Positions 22,701-31,784 of a stretch of 64,000 bases of DNA are shown piece after piece. Source of the stretch: Telmatactis stephensoni (Eukaryota > Cnidaria > Anthozoa > Actiniaria > Isophelliidae); NCBI GenBank assembly GCA_029948255.1, contig JALIZF010001476.1:62001-126000 (forward strand). The letters are read 5' to 3'. Position 1 is the stretch's first letter. Every line of letters starts with the position of its first letter. A model generated the notes under the pieces. The model was not told the DNA's origin, made no database searches, and was given only the letters and a program-made list of their open reading frames with translations. Position numbers and translations under genes: made by a program.

Positions 22701-25152
22701 TTCTTCCTTTCTTTCTTTTTCTTTCTTTCTTTTCTTCCTTCGTTCCTTCCTTTCCTTTTTTCTGTCTGTCTGTCCTTCCTTCCTTTCATTTTTCTCTTTC
22801 TTTCTGTTTTCATTGATAAAATGAGAAAAATAAAATCATTTTAGAACATCTGTATGCTATAATATTACCTGATATTTAGCCAATCCAGGATGACATAGAT
22901 TTTCTTGTGGATATGAATGATAATCTATCAAAAATTTGACCTCTTTGGCTCCTGCATCTTCTGCATTTTGAATAAGTTCCTATACAAGAAAGGTCTCACA
23001 TGTGAGAATAACAGACTTTTACAACTCAACAAAAACACAACTGCCCAAGAAAATAGTTATGAATGAATGAATGAATGAATGAATGAATGAATGAATGAAT
23101 GAATGAATGAATGAATGAATGAATGAATGAATGAATGAATGAATGAATGAATGAATGAATGAATGAATGAATGAATGAATGAATGAATGAATGAATGAAT
23201 GAATGAATGAATGAATGAATGAATGAATGAATGAATGAATGAATGAATGAATGAATGAATGAATGAATGAATGAATGAATGAATGAATGAATGAATGAAT
23301 GAATGAATGAATGAATGAATGAATGAATGAATGAATGAATGAATGAATGAATGAATGAATGAATGAATGACTATTATGACTATATGACTAGGGTAGCACT
23401 TAATACAGACTTAAAAGCTACAAAGTTAATAAACTTGTGTCCCTCCTAAACAATAAAACTACATAAACACAAATATATAAATTGTAAAAGATCCTAAAAA
23501 CTTTGAGCCTACTTTTTTGTTTTCATCACACTTTGATGTCATCTGTGCATTTATTAGAGTACAAATGCATGGAGTCTATTTGTAAGTAGACACCCAGAAG
23601 TAATGTATTTCACACCAAATGGGCACTCCAACTCATACCTTAAGAATCTGGCTATCATCAGGATACTGATCCAAAATCTTTTTGATCTGCTTTATGAGAC
23701 TTGGCTGAATAAGCCCAAATGTGCCTTTTTGAAAAATATAAACTAATAAGACATTCCAGTGGAAAATACAAGGTTAGGGTGTAATCACATATTTTGACAA
23801 GGCGGATTGATCTAGGCCTTAATGCCACTGATGATAACAAGAATCATCAGATCAGTTATAAATTTACAAATAAATCCAAGCATATCATATTGTGAACTGA
23901 AAATCAATTGAAGGTAGTTTACAATGTTCTCTTTTAGGGAAAAATGTTTCCAGACACATACCCTAAATTTTGAGGGGGTGGACTCCTTTATATAAGAGGG
24001 CGTGGATGCTCTTTAGAAATTAAGAAAATGACCAATAAAAGGTACCTGAGTCTAATGCACCTATCAATGGTTTGCCCCAGGGTGGGGGGGGGGGGCACCC
24101 CCCGGAAATTTGATCATTAAAACCTACCCTTGGGTGGGGATTTTGACATTGACACAGCAATTTCAAATGGATGGGCGCCATTTTGAATGTCGAGTAAACC
24201 TGGAAACTAGTTATATGGAAAAATTGAAAATACAATGTGAATTAATGTGGTCTGGACTGTTGTCAGAATGAACAAGTAAAATTTTCTTGTTGATATTGTA
24301 GTTTTTTGTCCCCAGGGACGGGAATTTGACCTCTAACAGTAGTCCAGGGGTGGGGAATTTGAACTCTAGGAAACGGAAAAAGTCAAATTCCCCGGGGGTC
24401 GCCCGCCCAATCCCCCCCCCCCCCCCATCCTGGGGCAAACCATTGATAGGTGCATAAAAGGTACCAATTCAAAAACGAAAAAATGAACAATTAAAAAAAT
24501 AAAAACTCCTTTATCGATGTGTTCAAGAGACACAAGTTAGATCATAAACATGTTACATGTCATAATTCAAGGTAACTCAAGGTCAGTCACTATACGTAAT
24601 GCATCATGCGAATAACTCATGACGAAACATGTTAAGACCTACCAAAAACCAATTGCTGACTAATAAAACAGATGTTTTAAGACTCAGTGCGTATTTCGAA
24701 TGTTTTCATGGAAGAAAAACACGGCACTGACGGTCAAAGCTCTGTGCCATCCTATCCGTTTCACCTTCATTCAAAAACTTAAATCAAAACCTCAAAGCTG
24801 TTCTATAAAAAAACTAGTTACCAGACTAAGATTTCCTTCTAGTGTTTATTTGCAGAGATTTATAGGAACAATGCGGAAGTCAAGCGATTAATTTATTTCT
24901 ATTTTCCGAGAAATGATTCCAAGTAATGACTGGAATATGCAAAAGAGAAAATATTCTCTGGGTTTCATGTGACGTCAATCTCGCTGGAATTTTCATCAGC
25001 TGAAAGACAAGTTTTCAATAGAATATTCTCTGGTTGAGAGCACATTTGACCACCATTTTGAGGCAGATAACGAGATTGAAGGCAGCTGTTTGAAACCCAG
25101 CAATTCCACAAACTTCAATAAAAACAACTAATGTAAAGAGTAACTCACTCAT
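7438..25152 (-). CDS. Sacsin-like giant co-chaperone (three SIRPT/Hsp90-type ATPase regions, J domain, HEPN-like end)
   Basis: Coding exons in transcript order are 25152-25149, 23724-23639, 22979-22869, 21796-21649, 21504-19944, 19398-8168 and 7719-7438, about 4470 residues against 4579 in human sacsin (remembered). ATPase N-boxes read [11 protein letters not shown] (residues 31-41), [11 protein letters not shown] (about 1387) and [11 protein letters not shown] (about 2436). Each is followed by a GPAL(Y/W/C)xYN(D/N)A motif and then G(R/Q)(F/Y)GxGFxxV. A J domain near residue 4250 keeps HPDKNP. The last exon continues CFKCYQ with an alpha-helical HEPN-like C-terminus ending in FVK. The start is inferred: ATG plus one base before GTGAGT at 25148, giving MSTFGLIQ. 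No ubiquitin-like domain was seen. All phases agree except inside 21504-19944, which is one base out (see frameshift). The likely role is chaperone-linked proteostasis; the substrate is unknown. Sacsin-like genes are often multicopy in anthozoans, so orthology to SACS is not claimed. Confidence 0.88.
8168..19398 (-). CDS. Giant 11.2-kb exon of the sacsin-like gene
   Basis: One exon of 11231 bases is open throughout. It starts after TTTTAATAATAG (acceptor at 19400-19399) with GC-TAC and ends CFKCYQ before GTGAGTA (donor at 8167). It encodes the second ATPase region (N-box at about 17150-17118), the third (about 14002-13970), the long linker repeats and the J domain (about 8670-8485, HPD near 8555). 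After the donor the open frame continues about 30 codons into the intron to a stop at 8075. That extension is intronic read-through, because the following exon restores the conserved C-terminus. Human SACS also encodes most of its protein in one very large exon. Confidence 0.93.
20375..20404 (-). other. Apparent frameshift in the first-SIRPT exon
   Basis: The frame entering from 21504 runs through [14 protein letters not shown] and hits TGA at 20377-20375. Sacsin-like sequence resumes in another frame ([17 protein letters not shown]) and continues to the donor at 19943. The upstream limit of the second frame is a TGA near 20404, so the shift lies in about 30 bases. The exon is one base too long for phase. 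One lost GC or CG unit in the GCGTGA context would explain it. There is no room for an intron. It is either a real disabling allele or an assembly/sequencing error. Confidence 0.8.
21875..22002. mobile_element. 128-bp TAG...CTA inverted-repeat element with 9-bp target duplication
   Basis: It starts TAGACTTGCTCCA and ends TGGAGCAAGTCTA, a perfect 13-bp terminal inverted repeat. The flanks are TTTTCGTAT at 21866-21874 and again at 22003-22011, an exact 9-bp target-site duplication. It lies in the intron between sacsin-like exons 22979-22869 and 21796-21649. A 9-bp duplication points to Mutator-like transposase; the class is inferred. Confidence 0.85.
22562..22805 (+). repeat. Pyrimidine tract (TTCC/CTTT)n
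   Basis: About 240 bp consists almost only of C and T, dominated by an 8-bp TTCCTTTC period. It is intronic in the sacsin-like gene, where the transcribed strand would be polypurine. Such tracts can form triplex DNA. The open frames reading through it are artefacts. Confidence 0.9.
23059..23370 (+). repeat. Perfect ATGA tetranucleotide microsatellite, about 78 copies
   Basis: I count 312 bp of uninterrupted ATGA repeats (TCAT on the gene's strand) in the intron between sacsin-like exons 23724-23639 and 22979-22869. I saw no interruption, which suggests recent expansion. Shorter, interrupted tracts of the same motif occur at 4940-5001. Confidence 0.95.
24047..24453. mobile_element. Inverted-repeat element of about 400 bp in sacsin-like intron 1
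   Basis: TGCACCTATCAATGGTTTGC starts a 26-bp repeat at 24056-24081 that is exactly inverted at 24429-24454. G-run and C-run tracts lie just inside each end. ATAAAAGGTACC occurs directly on both sides (24035-24046 and 24454-24465), a possible long target duplication, though 9 bases separate the left copy from the inverted repeat. No coding capacity. Confidence 0.75.
24956..25106. repeat. Inverted-repeat element beside the sacsin-like start exon
   Basis: CTGGGTTTCATGTGACGTC near 24958 is loosely inverted as TTTGAAACCCAGCAATT near 25090-25106. These ends resemble those of the dispersed element at 62829-62985. The element lies within 45 bp of the proposed first coding exon. Confidence 0.5.
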
Positions 25153-25711
25153 TTTATTGTCTTCGCCATTCTTTTTAGTGATACTTGTTTACTCAGATTT
25201 ACTCCATGCAGAAGTCATCAATAATCCCAAACTGTAACGTGTTAACCGGTCAGGTTCTCGGAACTGCATGAACCTAAACAAGACAAAGATAGACAGTTAT
25301 CTCCGTTCATAGCCATAAAACACTTTTTTAAAGCCACAAATATTTGAATACCTTCATAAAAAGTGATGAGTGTTCAAAAACTTTCGTTCAAATCCCGACT
25401 TGAGTGTTGCCGGCTTTGGGTTGGTGAATTTTCCGTGTTCTGGAAGCAATTGTGCAAGGCAAAAAATCATATTTAACAACTTAAAAACAGTGCTAACTAA
25501 TATTAAATTGATATACTTATTAACTTACAGTGATATTTCTTCAAAGAACAGAATCGGTCTTTCGATTCCAAGAACTGACAAACCCACTCCGGTGCGCATA
25601 CGCTATACGTTTCCTATCATTGTGCATAACCAGAAACTCCCTTTTGTGTTTCTGGCATAACTTTGTGACATCGCCTTATTGTAACTTTGCAGCTGTGTAG
25701 TTTTGGACAAT

Positions 25712-26070
25712 TAGTGACCTTACGCAACCACGACGGCAACGTGGACGACGACGGCATAAAACAATGCCTTTAATTACAAAATACAATAAATGCACGTGCA
25801 AATGTGTAGAACTGCAAAGATATCGACCGTACTCTTCAAAACTACAACGTGAAAAGTCCAGATTTTACGCTCTACCGAGAACGGCAACTTGTAGCTTATT
25901 TTTCGTTCGCACAGAAAACTGATTTTTCATTTTCATTTATTTCAAGATTCTAAGTCTGAATGTCACATGAAAATGAACAAGCGAAAGAAATAGCGTTATC
26001 GATTGTCCTTTAATCTTTTTTGGCGTCCCGTCTTCACTGACGTCGCCGTCGTCGTTGCGTAAGGTCCCTA
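25712..26070. mobile_element. 359-bp TAG...CTA inverted-repeat element
   Basis: It begins TAGTGACCTTACGCAACCAC and ends with the inverse GTTGCGTAAGGTCCCTA. The subterminal regions are CGACGAC-rich in opposite orientations. The ends match the TAG...CTA type at 21875-22002, 29979-31650 and 62437-62572, but I do not see a convincing 9-bp flanking duplication. Confidence 0.65.
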
Positions 26071-26370
26071 TATTATAATCCACTGAGTCCTTATAAACTA
26101 ACATTAATACAGCTTTCAGTTGCTGATATCATGGTGATTTCGATTGGGTTACGCCGGCGGACAGAAAGACACGATCTGTCCAGACATATCTAATAGAACG
26201 TTCCACACCAGCCTAAAATATTGATACCGATATGTAAATCTATATAGGAGGAAATTGTTTATTGTAAGGACCGTTACTTATGGTGGGGGATCGAAGGGGT
26301 CCACGGACCCTGAAGGTTGGATTTTTTGAAATATGTCTTATTACATACCACAGGTAATAGACAAGGCGCA

Positions 26371-26545
26371 TTTTCGAAAAATCAGATACCTGGAGGCATT
26401 TTGGGGTAGAGGCTGGTAACATAACTATTCTAAACTAATTTTTCATGCTGAATCCGAATATGAATGTTACCAAGACGTATTCTGCAATCTTAGACGTGTA
26501 AATGACGTATTTTGTGAATTGCTACAGTCATTTCATACTAACGGC
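26371..26545. repeat. Dispersed repeat, paired with an inverted copy at 47187-47363
   Basis: The run from CGAAAAATCAGATACCTGGA through AAGACGTATTCTGCAATCTT to CATTTCATACTAACGGC is present in reverse orientation at 47187-47363 with scattered substitutions. It is noncoding, and the ends are not resolved. Confidence 0.75.
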
Positions 26546-26974
26546 TTGCAAGTTCAAGTACTACTAAGTTGCAAGTTCAAGATCACATCACCCCAAGCAA
26601 GAAAGAAGAAACAAGCTACCTCTTGTTAAAGAGCCAAAAATGGATCATGTCCCAGAACTGTGAAATAGTCAAAACATTTTACCAATATCTATCATGAGCA
26701 TCTAGTGTGTGTAAGCAATAAGGACTGCTAAGAACTATTCAATACAGCTTAGCTTAGGAATTGAAAATCCCGCAAAGTTGTGAAAACAAAACCTAAAGAA
26801 TTTCAATAAAGAGTCAATAATAATGTGAGGTTGTGGAGTAAAATGATTAAACAGATCTGTATCACTGTTACATGTATCATTCCACTGTAGTTCATCGGGG
26901 CATGTGCCCACTTTAACAAATTATTGGTACTTTGAACTTAAAAACCTCACGGCCTGCATGGGCTTCAATACTTC

Positions 26975-27565
26975 AGATAATAATAATAATAATAAAACCT
27001 ATAAAAGCGGAAAACGACCGTCGCCAGTCCAAATCATAGGAAATATAACAATACCGGTATCTATATGTATATATTATCTATACGTAATAAAGTCCTAAGA
27101 AAAATATTTATCAAAAAGATACGTTTTAACTGAACTTTTGAAATAACTGCTTAAAGTGTTTGATAAGCGGATGCTGTTTGGCATCGAGTTCCATAGTTTT
27201 GGTGCTGCTGTTTGAAAAGCTCTGTCTCCAGTCTTTGTCTTTGTTGGCCGGACGACAAGCAGATTTTGAGCTGAAGAACGCAGTGAGCGACCAGGTTTAT
27301 ATTCCACAACAAGTTCTTTTATGTAGTCGGGTGCTTGCAGGGCTTTGTATGCCATCAGTAAAATTTTAAATTCTATCCTTGCTCTCACTGGAAGCCAATG
27401 AAGACGTTTCAATATAGGTGTCATGTGATCACTCTTCTTAGCTTTGACAAGAAGTCTCGCTTCAGTGTTTTGTAGACGCTGAAGTTTGTCTATTTCAGTT
27501 GATGGCAATCCAATCAAGATACTATTACACATATCCAGCTTCGACGTAATAAAAGCATGTGTGGC
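26975..27565 (-). mobile_element. 5'-truncated L2/CR1-like LINE, 3' end of reverse transcriptase ORF
   Basis: The minus-strand frame from about 27563 to the stop at 27095 encodes the C-terminal end of a non-LTR retrotransposon ORF2. Recognisable pieces are THAFITSKLDMCNSILIGLP, LQRLQNTEARLL, LKRLHWLPVRARIEFKILL and WNSMPNSIR. The catalytic reverse-transcriptase motifs lie upstream and are missing, so this is a dead copy truncated at its 5' end. Downstream of the stop are about 100 bp of 3' sequence and a TTA-type microsatellite (plus strand ATAATAATAAT at about 26978), the usual L2/CR1 tail. Confidence 0.88.
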
Positions 27566-27689
27566 GGGGGCACACATGGTTATTATAATGGCGCGCGCAG
27601 AGTCTCCGTCTCCTATAATTGAACTGAATGAATCGAGTCTTTCCAATGAAAGAATTCAACTTACAGAGATAAGAAGAGTCGCCACATAC

Positions 27690-28600
27690 TACAGATATAG
27701 GTACTACATGTACTACACTTACTACTTGTACTATACTACAGGTATAAAACCTACTACAGTTACTACATATACTATAGATACTAGACTACAGGTACTACAT
27801 GTACTACACTTACTACTGGAACTACACTACAGGTATAAAACCTACTACAGGTTCTACAGATACTATAGATACTACACCATATAACAGGTGCTATTACACT
27901 GACTATAGGTACTACACTTACTACAGTTACTACATGTACTACAGTTACTAATGGAACTGCAATACAGATACCACACCTCCTATAGGTGCTAGGTGCATGT
28001 GACGTCACGGCAGCCATCTTGGTTGACCTTCAACAAAAGATTTCTCATTAGCGTTTATTGTTTGGTCATCCAACATGGCTACCGCTTCATTGTCTTTGGA
28101 TTCCCAAAGGTATGGATGCACCCCAGCAATACTACATATACTACACCTACTACACCCTACTACAGATACTACAGTATACTGACTACAGGTACCACATGTA
28201 CTACACTGACTACAGCTACACTTACTACTGGTACTACACTAACTATAGGTACTACAGATATTACTGCTTACAATGTTTGCTACACCAACTACAACCACTA
28301 CACGTGCTACAAATACTACACCTACTACAAGTACACAGCCTTCCTACTACAGGTGGCTACAGGTATACTATAGGTACTACCGATACTACAAGTACTACAC
28401 GAACTACAAAAACTACACCTACTACAAGTACTACAGCTACTACGTGTACACTGCCTACTATGGGAACTAAGTGTACTAGGGCTATTACAGATACTACAGG
28501 TACTACAGATACGGCTACACCTACAACGGGTGCTACACCTACTATAAACACTACTCCCTACTCCTACTACTTAAGCTACACTAACTACAATCGCTACATC
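27690..28600 (+). repeat. Degenerate TACTAC-based satellite array
   Basis: The stretch is built of TACTACANN/GTACTAC-like units with a dominant 9-base spacing (ACTACAGGT, ACTACATGT, ACTACACTT), drifting between copies. No unit is perfectly conserved, unlike the ATGA tract at 23059. It is interrupted at 27983-28130 by an unrelated element. Tyr/Thr-rich open frames across it are by-products of the repeat. Confidence 0.85.
27983..28130 (-). mobile_element. Small dispersed element inserted in the TACTAC array
   Basis: GGCAGCCATCTTGG, CTTCAACAAAAGATTTCTCA and CATTGTCTTTGGATTCCC match, in inverse orientation, the element at 62829-62985, and more distantly that at 50905-51110. It splits the satellite array, so it inserted after the array formed. 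Confidence 0.75.
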
Positions 28601-29978
28601 TACTTTAGATACACGTATTGTATTAAGAAGTATAGTTTGTCAGGACACTACGCGACGGACTATAATAAACCTCAGGAGGGGGACATTGGGGGGGTACCAA
28701 AACCGCAAAACCGCAGAGAAAAACGCACAAAAACCGTGGAACCGCATCGAGAATCGGCAAAAACCGCAAACCGCATTTTGAAACTTCACGATTTACGAAG
28801 GAAGAAACTTATTCGAAGAAATGACGGCCAAAACGAGTGTTCGTTTTAAACAAAACATTTTTCCAGTGAAACACCACGCAGAAAGATAGTGAAAACGAAG
28901 AAAATGGAGGTTTAACGTTTTAAAAAAGCAACGTAACATTTTGTGGTCTTTTGTTCAAATGCTACTAAAAGAAAACATCGATCACTAGTCGATTACAACA
29001 AATAATGTTATTCATGCAAATTAGTTAATAAGGTGTCAGATAGAAAACAATATTAATTCACCTACTTGTGTTAGCATCATTCTCCAACATATGACTTACA
29101 AAATTTGTCCATCTTTACTATAGTTCCACGGAGATGTTCGAGAAAAAAATAATTTACAAGGTCTTTAAACCGTAGGCTTCGTCTGCTATTCTACACCCTC
29201 CATGGTGACCATGGTAACGTAAAAGTTTCTGGTCTTTCTGTTGCACTGTTCGCAAAGAGTAGGAGATTTAGTCTAATTGACCGACTGCGCTATATAAATA
29301 TATACATTTCTTTCTTGTTCTGTCACACCACTATAATAGCGAACCATTCAACTTAAAACAATAGATGGCTGATATTAAGAGTATAACTCGCAAAACGATA
29401 AATTATATTGCATTCTCTGGTATTATAAGACCCAGCTTATAACGAAAATGTAATCAACGTCAAGAACTTACCAGACACGTTCCCGCAGCTTTTTTAAAGT
29501 TGACCTCTCTTCTTTCTTTATAACACATCTAAACTTTTTTTTTTCCTGTAGTTTTCTCCGCCTTTACCCTCTTCGTAAAATACCGAAACACAATTTATTA
29601 CTTGACCTTGATCGTCCTCCTCCATGACCTACAGCTTTGTGACTGGAATTATCACGCATGGTCTTATGACGTTCACTGTTGCATGATTGACAGTGTCAAG
29701 TTACCGACATGATCCAGTTTCAATTAATGTCGCTGGTAAACACAGCCGTCAAGACTGTCAACTGTTGTAGTAAACCGGAAAGTGGTCGTAACTAGAAACC
29801 GTAAAACCGCAAACATAATTTGATTTAACCGAAAACCGCAGTCCAAACATAGCAAAATCCGCGAACCGCAGCTATCTAGAGAACCGCCAAACCGTGAATA
29901 AAATAGACAAAAACCGTAAAACCGCGTTGAAAATCTGCCAAAACCGCCAAACCGTAAAGCCCAATGTCCCCCTCCCTC

Positions 29979-31650
29979 TAGTCCAGAACTGGACCCACTT
30001 TATCTTCGCGCGCGCGGCCAAAATTCAAAATTGGAGCGAGCGATGTAACGCTAACGGACGCGATAAAGTGGGTCCAGGGAAATTTGCCTGCGCATGCGTC
30101 AGTTCACATCCCGTTTTCGGGATGTGAGTATTGAGCAATGATTGACACACCCTCTTGGTTTACTTTTCGCGCCAAATAATGGCAGCTAGCTGTTTACGAT
30201 TCGTGGCGTGAAGAAATGTTCGGAAAATTTCGTAATGATTACTCAGATTCTTTTATCGAAGCGGCTTGTCAATCGCAGGAGAAGCGTCACCTAAACTAGT
30301 AGTCTTCGTTTGCAAGGAATACAACAAAAAATTACTTTTGACTTCCGTAACAAGTCTGACAGTGCATGGTAAGCTTATATCGACGTACTTGCAGAGGCTT
30401 TTGGCGAGACTTGTTGCGGTCCCTTTGGCTACAAGAAGCGCTCTCTTTTCGGGAGTGATTGCTACTCTACAAATGAAACAATTTCTGTCTAAAAAAAACC
30501 GTACTACCAACAAAGATTACATCGTGATTGGCCCAAACATTGAGGACTGCATCGAAGTCAGTGGCTTTCTTCAAAATCACAAAAACCTACTGAAAATCAA
30601 TTCAAAATTGAGTAGCAAATATAAAACAACTTTTCAGATAATATCCGTGATAAAATGACCGAAAAGAATGACATACTTTGATAAAAAATAGCCGCTAAGT
30701 TGAATTACAGCTACACACGACTATTGCGAAAAGTAAACTGAACTGGAATCTGTTGGTCTAAACTACCAGTAGATAACTACACAATAATCACGAAAAGAAG
30801 TAAAAAGAAATCATCCTAAGTAAAAAAAATCATGTCTGATGAGTATAATCGGTAATTTCGTTTTCGTTTTTGGCTTCAATGAGTTCAAAGTCAGCAAAAG
30901 TGAATTTTCAGCAAAGCAAACAAATTGTCCTTTATGAAGACAAAAACGGTATTGTTTAAACAAAGATGAAACAAATAACTTTTTAAATAAGATAAACAAG
31001 GAATACACAAGTGTAGACTATACCTTTTTAATACCTTTCAATAACTTTTCAGCATCATTCCTTTAGGTTGAAGCAATATTTTGACAAACTTTCACTCTAG
31101 TTTCACATGTCGGTCAGCTCGATCGTTTTTCGCCAGTTTTGAAAAAACAGCAAAAAGAAATCTTCAAAAGCATCAAATGACCCGTACTTCTTTCATTTTG
31201 TGAGCTTTTGGACTTGTTTCTATAACTAAATCACCTCTTTTATGAGAAAGCTTCCCGTGTCTGGCCGCCATTTCCTTTTTGGCTTTCTTCTTGCAAAGAA
31301 AGAAAGAAGTTGCCATGGAAACTGTAATTCATACAACTTTGCAGGTAAAGAGAATGTCGCGTTCAATCAATCAAAAACGATAACTTTTTCTCTTTTTTCT
31401 TCGCAAAAAATTGTTACATCTGTAAGTAAAATTTGACAAACACACCATTTTTCGCAGTTCGGCCGCTATAAATGATGAGTGTGGGCTCATGGTGACTTGT
31501 GATTGGATGTAGAGACGCATGCGCAGGCAAATTTCCCTGGACCCACTTTTCTCAATTTTCTTTCGAATGCGCGCGCGCTTCTTTTATTTCTTCGTTCACT
31601 GTTTATTGTATATAATTGTTATTGAGGAAAGTGGGTCCAGTTCTGGACTA
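29979..31650. mobile_element. 1.67-kb TAG...CTA transposon with 9-bp target duplication and hairpin ends
   Basis: It begins TAGTCCAGAACTGGACCC and ends with the exact inverse. CCCTCCCTC flanks it at 29970-29978 and 31651-31659, a perfect 9-bp target duplication. A second conserved inverted block (AAGTGGGTCCAGGGAAATTT... and GCGCATGCGTC) lies at 30063-30099 and 31514-31550. TGGACCCACTTT pairs with AAAGTGGGTCCA within each end, so each terminus can form its own hairpin. The 9-bp duplication suggests a Mutator-like class. No transposase is visible. Confidence 0.85.
30253..30513 (-). pseudogene. Decayed exon with CxxC...CxxC zinc-binding pattern inside the transposon
   Basis: The minus-strand frame reads NCFICRVAITPEKRALL followed by TSLAKSLCKYV. 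A second Cys pair (CIPCKRRL) appears about 50 codons later in the +1 frame, after a run of six T, and then a stop. A CxxC then about 50 residues then CxxC layout is seen at the N-terminus of some uncharacterised cnidarian proteins (recalled, not searched). I read it as a captured and frameshifted host exon, but chance is possible. Confidence 0.35.
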
Positions 31651-31784
31651 CCCTCCCTCAGGACATCCATGGAGTTGTCTTGTACCCGTGAGCCTGGCTA
31701 CGCAGCTATTGAGCCCACGAAATCTAAATCAGCGTTATAGCACACCCAAAACATGCTCAAATAGACAATATTTATTGCGCAAAG

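Larger units (their letters stand above)
28671..31662. mobile_element. Outer inverted-repeat transposon with AACCGC arrays, interrupted by a second transposon
   Basis: The left end holds GGAGGGGGACATTGGG (28675-28690). The inverse CCCAATGTCCCCCTCC lies at 29960-29975, and the terminus resumes as AGG beyond the inner element at 31660. Just inside both ends are arrays of AAAACCGC/AAACCGT in the same orientation (28700-28780 and 29775-29955). About 1.3 kb belongs to this element once the inner one is removed. I see no transposase; it is non-autonomous and of unknown class. Confidence 0.7.
25153..31784. other. Intergenic region between sacsin-like gene and DDX55
   Basis: The two genes are transcribed away from each other. 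No gene is visible. A possible 5'-UTR splice acceptor for the sacsin-like transcript lies near 25265 (TTGTTTAG on the minus strand). The rest is LINE, satellite and DNA-transposon sequence, listed separately. Confidence 0.6.

Noticed and set aside
22490..22844. Four overlapping open frames of 87-108 codons, Phe/Ser/Leu-rich or Lys/Glu/Arg-rich
   Set aside because: They read through the TTCC/CTTT repeat; repeat-derived.
27486..28849. Tyr/Thr-rich open frames including one of 263 codons
   Set aside because: They are translations of the TACTAC array and flanking transposon; no independent evidence for a gene.
30266..30658. 130-codon plus-strand open frame inside the 1.67-kb transposon
   Set aside because: It is antisense to the CxxC fragment and has no recognisable domain.
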